From a virus, in IMG/VR virus record IMGVR_UViG_3300015262_000135, positions 1 to 38,196 of that record: DNA of 38,196 bases. One strand, given 5' to 3'. This document shows, in pieces, positions 15,977 to 24,380 of this stretch. The notes under the pieces are model-generated. The model was not told the DNA's origin. It did no database searches and saw only the letters and a program-made list of their open reading frames with translations. Position 1 is the stretch's first letter. Each line of letters begins with the position of its first letter. Made by a program: the position numbers and the translations under genes.

Positions 15977-16006
15977 CCGGAGCCCACCATTGCGCCGCAG
16001 CTCCGG
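15977..16006 (-). terminator. Possible intergenic hairpin (attenuator) after major head gene
   Basis: Perfect 7-bp arms CCGGAGC/GCTCCGG enclose a 16-base loop in the 117-base gap between the major head gene and the gp35-type gene. There is no clear T-run afterwards, so it may be a partial terminator or mRNA-stability hairpin that lowers expression beyond the abundant head gene. Confidence 0.35.
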
Positions 16007-16066
16007 GACGTTCTTCCTCCGCGCTTATCGGCGTCGCGCGGCCGTCTCTCGCGGGGTGTTATCCCG

Positions 16067-16960
16067 TTACGCCAGCCAGGGCGTTGCCAGCAGATCGGCC
16101 GAACCCTTCCAGATGTTGGTCGCGCCGTAGTTGTTCGCATCGGCATGCAGGATCTTCCGGCCGACGCCTTCGTACATCGGCGGTACGACCAGGAGCGACG
16201 GGCGGATACCGAGCGGGCGGCCGTTGTCGCCCTTCATGCTGGTCATCGCTTGACGAGCAGCCGCATAGGTTTCCTCGTTCAGCTCGGCATTCGACGCATA
16301 CGCGAGCTGCCAGAGCGCGAAGCCGACGTTGCAGCGCGCGTCGACGCCGTAGCGGAACGTCTTCGCGGTGAACACGATCTCGTCGGTTTCCTGGTCCATC
16401 GGCACGAACGTGTACGGCTTGCGCTGTTGCAGGATGATCGGCTTGACGACACGCGTCATGTCGAGCAGATACCAGGTCGGGCCGGTGCCGGCCTGGAAGT
16501 TCGAGACCGACCCAATCTGGCCGTTTTCCTGCAACACCGGGTGATCGGTATCGAAGAAGTACTGGCCGTCGTAGCAGGTCTTCGTCGTGCCTTGCTTGAG
16601 CAGGTTGAACACCAGCTCGTCAGGATGCTGTTTCGCGTCCAGCCCCATCTGCGCGATCACCGGCTTGTAGACGCCGTAGGTGTCGTCCGAGATCGCATCA
16701 CGGTCGACGCCGACCGTGTTCTCGAACGGCTTGTTCTTGATCGTGAAGTCGTGCGTGGTCAGGTTCTGGATCACGCGATCGCCGATCCATTCGCGGAACC
16801 GCGTCGTCTGTCCGAGCCACGGATAGACTTCCTGCGACGTGGTCGACGGCACGGGCATTGCGACCTTGTTCCAGTCGGACGCTGCGCCGTCGAAGGCTTG
16901 CTGGAATACGGTGTTGTATCCCGTGAACAGGGCGCGCAAATTGGCGCGATTGATTTCCAT
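16067..16960 (-). CDS. Major head protein (Mu gp34, T type)
   Basis: This 297-residue protein is the major capsid subunit. It starts MEINRANLRALFTGYNTVFQ and has SQEVYPWLGQTTRFREWIGD, both diagnostic of Mu T. NKPFENTVGVDRDAISDDTY, NLLKQGTTKTCYDGQYFFDT and the C-terminal RPLGIRPSLLVVPPMYEGVG follow. The size (about 33 kDa) matches Mu. AAGGA lies about six bases upstream of ATG. The gene follows the small decoration-type gene, as in related phages. Confidence 0.95.
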   Translation of the reverse strand: MEINRANLRALFTGYNTVFQQAFDGAASDWNKVAMPVPSTTSQEVYPWLGQTTRFREWIGDRVIQNLTTHDFTIKNKPFENTVGVDRDAISDDTYGVYKPVIAQMGLDAKQHPDELVFNLLKQGTTKTCYDGQYFFDTDHPVLQENGQIGSVSNFQAGTGPTWYLLDMTRVVKPIILQQRKPYTFVPMDQETDEIVFTAKTFRYGVDARCNVGFALWQLAYASNAELNEETYAAARQAMTSMKGDNGRPLGIRPSLLVVPPMYEGVGRKILHADANNYGATNIWKGSADLLATPWLA

Positions 16961-17003
16961 GTGCTTTCCTTATGGAGTGGTCGAGAGGTGTGGTGGGGCC
17001 GCG

Positions 17004-17414
17004 TTAAAACGCGATCCAGACGCCGGCCGGATCGATGTCGACCACGGTGCCGGCGACCGAACGCTTGCCACCGCCGTCCGTTTTCGCGACGGTCTGATCG
17101 TCGACGATGTACGCGGGCATGCCGACGTCCTTCAGCGTGAGCTGGTCCGCGCCGGCCGAATTGGCGACACGCCACTGGCCGCGCCGGATCGTCACGTTCG
17201 CGGCACCGTCTGCGCCGGCCGTGTTGTCGATCTGCTCTTGGACGATGCCGGCGCCCTTGAGCGTGGTGGATTCAGCGCCTTTGGTCGCGAGGCCGGTCGC
17301 CGTATCGATCGCGGCGATCGCGCCGGTGAAGAACAGCACACCGCCCTTGGCGGGGTAGCTGAACAGCAGGCCGGCCCGGGCAACGGTGTCGCGGTCGGCG
17401 GTCAATGCAGTCAT
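17004..17414 (-). CDS. Putative capsid decoration/head-associated protein
   Basis: This 136-residue, Gly/Ala/Thr/Val-rich protein lies between protease/scaffold and the major head gene, where many phages encode a capsid-stabilising decoration protein. Visible features: ARAGLLFSYPAKGGVLFFTG, a predominance of beta-prone segments, and no Cys. It has a good AGGAG ribosome site upstream of ATG. The family is not certain; it could be a structural cement protein. The assignment relies on position and composition. Confidence 0.6.
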   Translation of the reverse strand: MTALTADRDTVARAGLLFSYPAKGGVLFFTGAIAAIDTATGLATKGAESTTLKGAGIVQEQIDNTAGADGAANVTIRRGQWRVANSAGADQLTLKDVGMPAYIVDDQTVAKTDGGGKRSVAGTVVDIDPAGVWIAF

Positions 17415-17478
17415 GTGAATCTCCTGGTGGAAGTGAAACGCGTTGCCGATGGAAGTGAAACGAGCTGGCGCGCTACCG

Positions 17479-18039
17479 TCAGGCGGCCGGCTGCGACGGC
17501 TTGTACGTCGCCGGGTCGAGGCCGAGCGCCTTGCACACAGCGAGGTCTGCTTCGGCCAGCGCGGGTGCGCCGGATTGGTCGCCGGCCGGCGGATTGCCGC
17601 CGGTTTGCGTGCCGCCGAGCGCCTGAATCGGCTGCGCGGTCGCGACGAACTGTTTCAGTGCGGCGACGTTGCTCTTGCCGAGGTCGCGCGCCCAGTTCTC
17701 CTGGGCGGGCAGCAGCCGGCCGTTTTTCAGCGCGGCCGTCACCAGTTCCTCGACTTCGTTGCCGGTGAGCTTTGCGTTGGCCGCATCGAGCTGCGCGCGC
17801 AGGTCGGTCATCACCGAAATCGGCACGAATCGCGCCGGGTCGACCTGGTTGGCCGACAGCGTCGCGATCTGCGCGCGCTGCGATTCGAGCAGGACGGGCA
17901 GGTTTGCGCTGGCGGCAGCAGTGCCTTGGCCGTCGGACAGCATGTCGATCAGCTTGTTGAGCTGGGCGACGATCTCTTCAGCGGTCGCGCCGACCGGCAT
18001 ATTCAGCAACCATTGCAGCCGTTCCAGGAGTTCGTTCAT
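17479..18039 (-). CDS. Nested in-frame scaffold protein (Mu Z type)
   Basis: An internal ATG at 18039 (residue 184 of the protease, MNELLERLQWLLNMPVG) is preceded by TGAGG eight bases upstream. This would make a separate 186-residue product identical to the scaffold part of the protease gene. Mu-like and lambda-like phages use just such internal starts to make free scaffold. The ribosome site and family precedent support it, and a separate product has not been observed here. Confidence 0.75.
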   Translation of the reverse strand: MNELLERLQWLLNMPVGATAEEIVAQLNKLIDMLSDGQGTAAASANLPVLLESQRAQIATLSANQVDPARFVPISVMTDLRAQLDAANAKLTGNEVEELVTAALKNGRLLPAQENWARDLGKSNVAALKQFVATAQPIQALGGTQTGGNPPAGDQSGAPALAEADLAVCKALGLDPATYKPSQPAA

Positions 18040-18588
18040 GTTGGGAACCTCAGTAGGTGGGACAGTGGAAAGCGCCGCGTGCGCGGCAGGATCGATCGCG
18101 CCGGACATTGCCGAGCACGCAGCTGTGAGCTGCACCTCGTCGAGACAGTCAAGCGCGGGGTCGTTTGTCAGTGCCGCGTTGAAGAGCGCGATCACGTTGC
18201 CCGCCTTATCGAAGGCGAACACAGGAGAGATGTAGGCGTATTCGTCCGCGTCGATCATTGCGGAAGCGCGAGCGGTCCACTGCACATCGATCGCGTACAG
18301 ACCGTCGCCTTCGCGCCATTCCAGCGTCTTGAACCAGGCGGCGGCCGGCGCGGGTTGGCCGTTCTTCGCCGAATTGAGCGTCTGGTGCTCGTAATCGATC
18401 ACATAGCGGGTCTGCCGGGCGTTTGCCGCCGCGATCAGACGTTCCGCGCCGGCCGCGTCGAGCCGCCACGCGTCGCATTCGGTCGGTCGGCCGTCACGTG
18501 CACGGAACTCGCCAGCCGGCAGCAGCTTGAGTGCCGTGCCGGTCGACTGGATTTGCGCTGAAAGCGCCGCGATGAAGAAGATAGCCAT
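17479..18588 (-). CDS. Head maturation protease with C-terminal scaffold domain (Mu I type)
   Basis: This 369-residue protein combines an N-terminal protease with a C-terminal scaffold, as in Mu I. The protease part has the family motif RYVIDYEHQTL (61-71), then KNGQPAPAAAWFKTLEWREG and ADEYAYISPVFAFDKAGNVI. Residues from about 184 onward form a helical, Gln/Ala-rich scaffold. It would cleave the scaffold during capsid maturation. A nested in-frame gene starts at residue 184. Gene order after the G-type protein matches Mu. Confidence 0.9.
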   Translation of the reverse strand: MAIFFIAALSAQIQSTGTALKLLPAGEFRARDGRPTECDAWRLDAAGAERLIAAANARQTRYVIDYEHQTLNSAKNGQPAPAAAWFKTLEWREGDGLYAIDVQWTARASAMIDADEYAYISPVFAFDKAGNVIALFNAALTNDPALDCLDEVQLTAACSAMSGAIDPAAHAALSTVPPTEVPNMNELLERLQWLLNMPVGATAEEIVAQLNKLIDMLSDGQGTAAASANLPVLLESQRAQIATLSANQVDPARFVPISVMTDLRAQLDAANAKLTGNEVEELVTAALKNGRLLPAQENWARDLGKSNVAALKQFVATAQPIQALGGTQTGGNPPAGDQSGAPALAEADLAVCKALGLDPATYKPSQPAA

Positions 18589-18627
18589 GCCGCCATGTTG
18601 GCGACCGGCCGGGGGAAAAATAACGGG

Positions 18628-18653
18628 ACCGGTGTCACTGGGAACACACCGGT
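18628..18653 (-). terminator. Inverted repeat upstream of protease gene
   Basis: Arms ACCGGTGT and ACACCGGT (8 bp, perfect) enclose ten bases. On the minus strand, TTATTTTT follows a few bases later. It lies in the ~200-base gap between the G-type and protease genes, otherwise empty of genes. It could be a weak terminator or mRNA-processing hairpin, or a protein-binding palindrome. Confidence 0.35.
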
Positions 18654-18789
18654 TGACTCGTGCGGGGGGAGTGGTGGGAAGTGAATGCCGCTAGGACCGA
18701 TTTTAACGGGGGTTTAACGGCCCTCACGCCCCCATCTGGCTATCTGCGCCTATCCGGCCCCTGAAAACCGCTCAAATCGGGCGAGCGGA

Positions 18790-19377
18790 TTACTGATCAA
18801 ACAGGCGGCGCAGGTACGCGGTGACCTCTGACTCGATCCCGATATTGTCGGCTTCGGTCAGCGCAAAAAACGGCCGCGCCGGAATTTTGATCGTCCAGCC
18901 CTGGCTGCGGGTCCACTTCACGATCTTGACCCGCTTGTGGCTATTCTTCGCGAACACGGCCAGGTGCGGATGGTCCGCCTGGCGCATGATCATGCCGTTA
19001 CGGTCCTTGCGCAGTCTAACGTAGCCGGACATGGGATGACGTTGGATGGTGCCGCCGAACTGGTGAATCGCCGCGTATACAACGTTAGTGCCGACACGGG
19101 CCGTCGTCGCGTCGTGTGCCGGCGTGATGCTGGATGCGAGCCGCCCCGAACGTTGCAGAATCTTGCCGGTGCCGGCCTCTTCCCGACGGCGCTTGAGGGT
19201 CTTCGGACTCAGGCCGAGCCATTTCGGCCGGCCTTGTTGCGCGAAGTTCTCTTCGACGGCGTCGGCCATCAGCCCGGCGATCAGCGCCGTCACGGGCGAC
19301 GCGTCCTGCATCAGTGCGCGCACGCGGGCCATGGTCGCCGCGTACCGGGAGTCGTCGATCTCGATTTCTACGATCAT
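18790..19377 (-). CDS. Virion morphogenesis protein (Mu G type)
   Basis: This 195-residue protein belongs to the Mu G / tail-completion-like virion morphogenesis family. Motifs: AVEENFAQQGRPKWLGLSPK with the characteristic W.gLs..T pattern, then ILQRSGRLASSITPAHDATT and VVYAAIHQFGGTIQRHP (the Y-a-x-iHq-GG motif). The C-terminus RPFFALTEADNIGIESEVTA is also typical. The protein connects head and tail in assembly. A short TATA-rich stretch (TATATACAGAGTATAG) lies just upstream, with no good ribosome site. Confidence 0.9.
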   Translation of the reverse strand: MIVEIEIDDSRYAATMARVRALMQDASPVTALIAGLMADAVEENFAQQGRPKWLGLSPKTLKRRREEAGTGKILQRSGRLASSITPAHDATTARVGTNVVYAAIHQFGGTIQRHPMSGYVRLRKDRNGMIMRQADHPHLAVFAKNSHKRVKIVKWTRSQGWTIKIPARPFFALTEADNIGIESEVTAYLRRLFDQ

Positions 19378-19449
19378 GGGCTATACTCTGTATATACCGA
19401 TTGCAGTCGCACAAGCTCCCGACTGACGCGACCAAAGGAACTGCACGGT

Positions 19450-19477
19450 GGCCCGCGACGAGTCGGCGTCGCGGGCC
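19450..19477. other. GC-rich 11-bp hairpin between F and G genes
   Basis: Arms GGCCCGCGACG and CGTCGCGGGCC pair perfectly around a six-base loop, in a 103-base gap without coding sequence. There is no T-run on the minus strand, the direction of transcription, so it does not look like an ordinary terminator. It may stabilise or process mRNA, or be a small RNA-like element. Confidence 0.6.
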
Positions 19478-19480
19478 GTT

Positions 19481-20794
19481 CTATTTCCGGTACGCCAGAA
19501 AGCCGTCACGCTGCTTTTCTATATACCGACGGCGCGCTTCCTCGCCGCGCTCGATGTTCGCCATCATGGCCGTCGACCCGGTCCAGTTGTCCTGGCCCAG
19601 CTCGAACACGCTCAAACCGTACTGCGCACCGTCCTGGCCGTCGATCAACCAGGACTTGATGTAGCGCCGCTTGAGTAGCCACGTACCGGGCTTCGCGCGG
19701 CTCTCTTCCCACCGTAGCCATATCTCGTCGGGTTCCTGGATCGCCCGGGCGAGCAGCGACATATACGCACCGCGTCCATCCTTGTCCGCCTTCCAGCTCC
19801 CATCGCCAGCTTTGAACAGATCGTCTGAGATCGTGACGGCCGAACGCGTGGCATCCTCGAAGACCTTCGATTGACCGGGCTTCAGACCGAACTCCCGAAG
19901 AAACGCCTGCGCGTACTGTTCGGGCGCGCGGCCAGCCGGCAACAAGCTCGACGCCGGCACCGGGGTCGGCGTCGGCAATGTCGGCAGCTCGATGCCGGAC
20001 GGAAAGGTGCGCGGCAGGCTGTCGGCCGGCGGCGGCGTAAACGGCTTCATCCACTGCGCGCCCGGGTTCGAGCTGAAGCCCGGGTCCGGCAGTAGCTTCT
20101 GTCCCGTGGCCGGGTCTTTGTAAGCGAGCGCCGGCTGCTTCGCACCGGATCGGTCGACAATCTCGACCTCGACCAGGTCGCCATCGCTGTTGCGTACGGG
20201 AATACCGTTCTGCTCGACATACGCGCGCGTGCGGGTGCGCACGCGGCAGCGGCACCGGTAGCCATTGGGCGGGTAGAACGTCTGCCAGAACGGATCGTCG
20301 TATCGGTAGATCGCGCCGGCCAGCGCCCGGTGCGCGGGGCGCGTCCGGCTGTCCAGGACCGCGACGTACTCCCAATACGGATGCGTGTCGACCTGTTCGA
20401 GCTGCGCGGCGTAGCGGCCGGCCATGTAGGCCGATTGCATGTTCGTCTGGAAGATCGTCTGCAAACGACGGGGTGTCAGGCGCTTGCCTTCGATCTCGCC
20501 GGTGTCCTGGTCGACGATCATGCCCTGGCCGAGCCAGCCTTTCTTTTCCAGGACCGGCGAGAGCTGCCGTTTAAACTCGTCGAACGTCGTGCCCTTCTTT
20601 AACGACGTCGTGAGCGCCTGGCGGATGTCCTGGAGCACGTCGACCTTCATCACGCCCGCGACCGTGAACGCCTTGGCATGCGCCTCGGCGGCGACGTCTT
20701 GCCAGCGGAAACCGATCTTGTAGCCCTTCGATTCGAAGTAGGCGATAGCCTTCTCCGGTTCCAGGCCGATCGCGTAGCCGAGATCAACCGCCAT
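19481..20794 (-). CDS. Head morphogenesis protein (Mu F type)
   Basis: This 437-residue protein is of the Mu F / SPP1 gp7-like minor head family. It has the typical N-terminal PEKAIAYFESKGYKIGFRWQ, the conserved LQTIFQTNMQSAYMAGRYAA, and the DSRTRPAHRALAG core. Downstream is NGYRCRCRVRTRTRAYV, the Cys/Arg segment usual in these proteins. It is a minor capsid component involved in head assembly and possibly DNA protection during injection. The start overlaps the end of the portal gene by 11 bases. Confidence 0.92.
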   Translation of the reverse strand: MAVDLGYAIGLEPEKAIAYFESKGYKIGFRWQDVAAEAHAKAFTVAGVMKVDVLQDIRQALTTSLKKGTTFDEFKRQLSPVLEKKGWLGQGMIVDQDTGEIEGKRLTPRRLQTIFQTNMQSAYMAGRYAAQLEQVDTHPYWEYVAVLDSRTRPAHRALAGAIYRYDDPFWQTFYPPNGYRCRCRVRTRTRAYVEQNGIPVRNSDGDLVEVEIVDRSGAKQPALAYKDPATGQKLLPDPGFSSNPGAQWMKPFTPPPADSLPRTFPSGIELPTLPTPTPVPASSLLPAGRAPEQYAQAFLREFGLKPGQSKVFEDATRSAVTISDDLFKAGDGSWKADKDGRGAYMSLLARAIQEPDEIWLRWEESRAKPGTWLLKRRYIKSWLIDGQDGAQYGLSVFELGQDNWTGSTAMMANIERGEEARRRYIEKQRDGFLAYRK

Positions 20795-22373
20795 TCAGCC
20801 GCCCCCACACATCGGCAACGAAGATGCAGCGCGCGAGCAGCTCCTGCATCGCTGCGTCATCCATCTCAGGCTGCGCTTCGAGCAGCATCTCGATTGCTTC
20901 ATCGGGAGTCGCGCCTCGGCGCAGCGCGGCAATCGCCGGCCCGATCGTCGCGCGCAGCGCGTCCGTGATCTCGTCGGCCGGCAGCGCCGCGACCGTTTGG
21001 TCCAGCTCGTCCTGGTCGGAATAGACAATCTCGCCGGCCGCGTTGCGCAGCACGGCGCGATAGCGCATCTTCGCGGTGCGCGGCTGCTCGTCCGGTCGTT
21101 CAGCGGGCGGGAGCGCCATCTGCGGCTTCGGTACCGACAGGATGTCCTCACCATCCTTCGGCTCGGGGATCATGAGCTTGTCCTGCGCCCACTGGCGTGG
21201 CACCTTGACGCCGGCACCGACCAGCTTCGGCAGTGCGTCGGCGTACAGGGCCAAGTCTTCGGCATCGCGCGTATCGAACTCGAAGCGCGGGCAGCGGCGC
21301 GGATCGGACGCGCCGAAGTTCAGCGCCGACAGCATGTAGCAGAGGTTCGTGAGGGTACGTTGCGCCTGGCGCGCGTCAGACGTCAACAGATCCCGCCGCA
21401 CTTCGTTGTGCGTCTTGCCGAGCGCGTTCGTCGACGTCTTGCCGTCAGCCTGCGAAGTCAGCGTGCCGCCGAGGATCGCCTTCGACACGCTCTTCTCGCA
21501 CCAGTCGATCATGGCCTCGAACGGGTCTTTCGTGCCGTCGGCCGCCTCCTGGAATTCGATCAACATCCCTTCCGGGATGATGCCGGCCGCGTTGTGGCCG
21601 ATCTCGGCCACTGCGCGCAGCAGTGTCGCTTTCTCGTCCTTCGTCGAACCCGGCGGATACTTGCCGACGCGCAGCGGCAGACCGTAGATTTCGAGGAACT
21701 CGGCCAGGTCCGACACGGCGTACGTCTTGAACAGGTACGGCCACGCCAGGACACGATGCAGGCCGGCGCGGGTCAGGTAGCCGCTCTTCGCACGGTGTTT
21801 GTGAACCAGCCATCCGAACGGCCAGAGCGGCGCGCCATCGGACGAATTGTCACGCAAGCGCAAATCGTTACCGTCGTACAGCGGCGTGCGAAACCACCGT
21901 TGCGGCCGGTGGGTGAGCGTCTTCGGGAGCCACACCTTCTCGACCTGGTGCCACTCGATCTCCTGCGCCGAGAAGCCGTGGCCGACCGCGTCCATCTGGT
22001 CGAACAGCACGTCGTCGAGATTTGCGAAGTCGGTGAACCATTCCTCCAACTGCGCGGCTTGCTTCTTCTCTTGGGCGCTGGCGTTAGCTGGTGCAACAAT
22101 ATTCCAGTCGAGCGTCAGCAGTGCGCGCTTACGCTTGCTCATGTCGGCGAACAGATGCGCGTCACGTTCTTCCATGTCGGTGAACAGATCGGACTGCGCC
22201 ATCAGGTCGCCATATTCGGCTGCTTCCAGAATCGAGTGCAGCTTCTTCGGCGTCAGACCGCGCGATGGATGCTGTGCAAAATCGCGGGTGATCCAGCCGA
22301 TCTTCGACGTCTGCGGCTCGGACAGCACCTCCCGCTGGATCGGCTGTCCGTACATATCAAGAATTTGTGCCAT
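20784..22373 (-). CDS. Portal protein (Mu gp29 type, DUF935)
   Basis: This 529-residue protein is the portal of Mu-type phages. It starts MAQILDMYGQPIQREVLSEP, and has HPSRGLTPKKLHSILEAAEY, then DVLFDQMDAVGHGFSAQEIE, and the conserved ESSVSK-equivalent WCEKSVSKAILGGTLTSQAD. The open frame extends 68 codons upstream, but that extension reads as non-coding antisense-like sequence. ATG at 22373 has GAGGAAAC in front. It follows the large terminase gene, the normal order for a packaging module. Confidence 0.93.
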   Translation of the reverse strand: MAQILDMYGQPIQREVLSEPQTSKIGWITRDFAQHPSRGLTPKKLHSILEAAEYGDLMAQSDLFTDMEERDAHLFADMSKRKRALLTLDWNIVAPANASAQEKKQAAQLEEWFTDFANLDDVLFDQMDAVGHGFSAQEIEWHQVEKVWLPKTLTHRPQRWFRTPLYDGNDLRLRDNSSDGAPLWPFGWLVHKHRAKSGYLTRAGLHRVLAWPYLFKTYAVSDLAEFLEIYGLPLRVGKYPPGSTKDEKATLLRAVAEIGHNAAGIIPEGMLIEFQEAADGTKDPFEAMIDWCEKSVSKAILGGTLTSQADGKTSTNALGKTHNEVRRDLLTSDARQAQRTLTNLCYMLSALNFGASDPRRCPRFEFDTRDAEDLALYADALPKLVGAGVKVPRQWAQDKLMIPEPKDGEDILSVPKPQMALPPAERPDEQPRTAKMRYRAVLRNAAGEIVYSDQDELDQTVAALPADEITDALRATIGPAIAALRRGATPDEAIEMLLEAQPEMDDAAMQELLARCIFVADVWGRLNGG

Positions 22374-22384
22374 TTTTCGTTTCC

Positions 22385-24172
22385 TCAAAACCCGCGCCGG
22401 CTTGACTGCGGATAGTCGTAGTCGTCGTCGGGTCGGTCCGAACCGCGTTCGATAGGCCGTGACGCGACCGGCTCGTACCCATCCGTGATGCCGTAGCCGC
22501 GCGACTGCGCGATCATCCAAAGGATGTGCAGCGCGGTCAGGCCGTCGAAGTGGTGATGTCCCTGCGGCTCCGGCCATTCGTCCAGTTCGGCCAATAACGT
22601 CGTCAACGCAGCGTGGAAGAGAATCGACGGCGAGATACGATCCGTGATGAACGGTTCCAGAGAGTCGATCCGCACTTCGGGCGCAATGGATGCGGTGACG
22701 CCGACAAGCGGAAGCGGCACACCGGCGCGAAGGCTAGACTTCAGCAAATCCTGCCGCGCCCACTCGTAGGCGTTGTTGTTCTCGAAGCCGAATGCACGGC
22801 AGCGATACTCTCGCTGAACGGCGATCAGGTCCGCTTCCAACTTGGACGGCACGCGGCGCTTGATCTCCGCATGGATGACGTGCAGCTTCCGGCTGACGGT
22901 GTCGAGACCACCGACCAGAATCGCGGACGGGTCCGACTTCCGATCTTTCCCCATCGATGGGTCGCACGCACCGAACATCAACCACGATTGCAGGCGCTGC
23001 ACCCAAAACGTGATGTGGCCGAATACCTTGTCTTCTTCGGTACGCGGATCACCCTGCATTTCCGTCGCGAATGCGCGCGGCGACTTCGCGCGCTGCCGCA
23101 TCAGGTAGAACAGCGTGCGCACGGACGGCCAGGACGTGACGGCGCCAGCGTCCATCTCGGCCTGGTGCTCCAGGTAGAACCGGTACGACGGCAGCTCGGT
23201 GTCGGCGATCGCGTCGCCGCGCTGCGCGGCCGCCTCGATCGCCGGCTTGTCGTCGTTGAGCATCAGCGCTTCGCACTGCTGCCACAAATCCATGTTCTTC
23301 GGCATCTGCGCGATCGCGCGGAAGTGATGGACGACGTGGCCGATCGTGCGCTTCGCGCGCGAGATCGGGTCATCCTTGTCCAGTACCGTGCCGACACCAA
23401 TGTATTTGACGCTGCCGTCCGGCGGGCCGAGGTAGTCGATGGCCTTTTCCAGCCACGTCCAGCGATTCTGACGTTCGGTCGGACTCTTCGCTTCGGCGTC
23501 GGTGATCAGGTCATCGCCCATCAGCACCTTCGGTCGGCTCGCGCCGTGGAACGTGCCGCGAATCGCCTGTTCGGCACCGAACGGTTCCACCTTGACGCCG
23601 TTCTTCGTGACGATCTCGCCGACCCGCCACGTCGGGCTCTTTCCACACACTTCCGGGAAATCGAGCTGAAGCGCCGCGTTAGCGGTCAGCTCCGTTTTAA
23701 CCACTTCGAGCAGCTTGGTCGGTAGCGACGTTTCGGCACCGAGCAGGATGATGTAGTCGAGGAACGCGGGGAGCGCGTCCGTCCATCCGACCTCACGCCG
23801 GATTTCCTCACGCTGTAACAGGCCCTGCACGATGATGTAGACAGGGCCGATCTTCGTGCACATCGACGACTTCGCCTCGCCGCGTGGCGCGACCCACCAT
23901 TCGCGCGTGCCGCCAGGCTGGCGCAGCAGCTTCGGGAATCGCCCGCAGAAGTGCGCCTGGAACAACGACGGCGTGCCGCGAATGTGATGCGGGAAATACG
24001 TGTACGCGAAGAACTGGTAATCGCCGTCGACGAGCACACGTCGACGGCGTTCCAAGCGAGCGGCCGGCGACGGATCGAGGCCCGTTGCATGGGCCTCGAT
24101 GTCACGCCGCAACTCCGCTTGCAGCTCCGCGATTTCCTTGTGGAAATCCTTCTCGGTGAACTTCTGGACCAT
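22385..24172 (-). CDS. Terminase large subunit (Mu gp28 type)
   Basis: This 595-residue packaging ATPase-nuclease is typical of Mu-like phages. The Walker A-like loop is APRGEAKSS (95-103) and Walker B-like VLMGDDL is at 216-222. The C-terminal nuclease domain has GACDPSMG with D404 and a late acidic residue in HHHFDGLTAL (D543). The middle EMQGDPRTEEDKVFGHITFW joins the two. It would drive headful packaging of phage DNA from replicated copies. It has a short spacing to the small gene upstream and 11 bases to the portal gene downstream. Confidence 0.95.
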   Translation of the reverse strand: MVQKFTEKDFHKEIAELQAELRRDIEAHATGLDPSPAARLERRRRVLVDGDYQFFAYTYFPHHIRGTPSLFQAHFCGRFPKLLRQPGGTREWWVAPRGEAKSSMCTKIGPVYIIVQGLLQREEIRREVGWTDALPAFLDYIILLGAETSLPTKLLEVVKTELTANAALQLDFPEVCGKSPTWRVGEIVTKNGVKVEPFGAEQAIRGTFHGASRPKVLMGDDLITDAEAKSPTERQNRWTWLEKAIDYLGPPDGSVKYIGVGTVLDKDDPISRAKRTIGHVVHHFRAIAQMPKNMDLWQQCEALMLNDDKPAIEAAAQRGDAIADTELPSYRFYLEHQAEMDAGAVTSWPSVRTLFYLMRQRAKSPRAFATEMQGDPRTEEDKVFGHITFWVQRLQSWLMFGACDPSMGKDRKSDPSAILVGGLDTVSRKLHVIHAEIKRRVPSKLEADLIAVQREYRCRAFGFENNNAYEWARQDLLKSSLRAGVPLPLVGVTASIAPEVRIDSLEPFITDRISPSILFHAALTTLLAELDEWPEPQGHHHFDGLTALHILWMIAQSRGYGITDGYEPVASRPIERGSDRPDDDYDYPQSSRRGF

Positions 24173-24173
24173 C

Positions 24174-24371
24174 TCAATCCGCCTTCGCGTCTACAAGCGC
24201 CTGATGGAGCTTGTACACGTCGACGCCGTCATACAGGTTGTGCGTCACGTAGGCCACGGTGCCAGTGACCATCTCGACAACGAGGCGAGTATCACGTTCG
24301 CGGTGTTCGATATGGGCGCTCACGACGTGAACGGGATTCACCGCGTTGTCGCGGGTTAGTTTGACCAGCAT
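24174..24371 (-). CDS. Small hypothetical phage protein
   Basis: This 65-residue protein (MLVKLTRDNAVNPVHVVSAH to VYKLHQALVDAKAD) lies between small and large terminase genes. A strong GAGG ribosome site stands nine bases before ATG. It looks like a compact alpha/beta domain, without membrane segment or known motif. Being placed in the packaging operon suggests an accessory packaging role, but the sequence does not show a function. It is probably a real gene because of the ribosome site and tight spacing. Confidence 0.72.
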   Translation of the reverse strand: MLVKLTRDNAVNPVHVVSAHIEHRERDTRLVVEMVTGTVAYVTHNLYDGVDVYKLHQALVDAKAD

Positions 24372-24380
24372 GTCGTTACC

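Noticed and set aside
20997-22415. 472-residue plus-strand frame opposite the portal gene
   Set aside because: Shadow of a high-GC coding region; the portal family is clear on the other strand.
22374-22577. N-terminal extension of the portal frame
   Set aside because: It overlaps the terminase 3' end and looks non-coding; ATG at 22373 has a good ribosome site.
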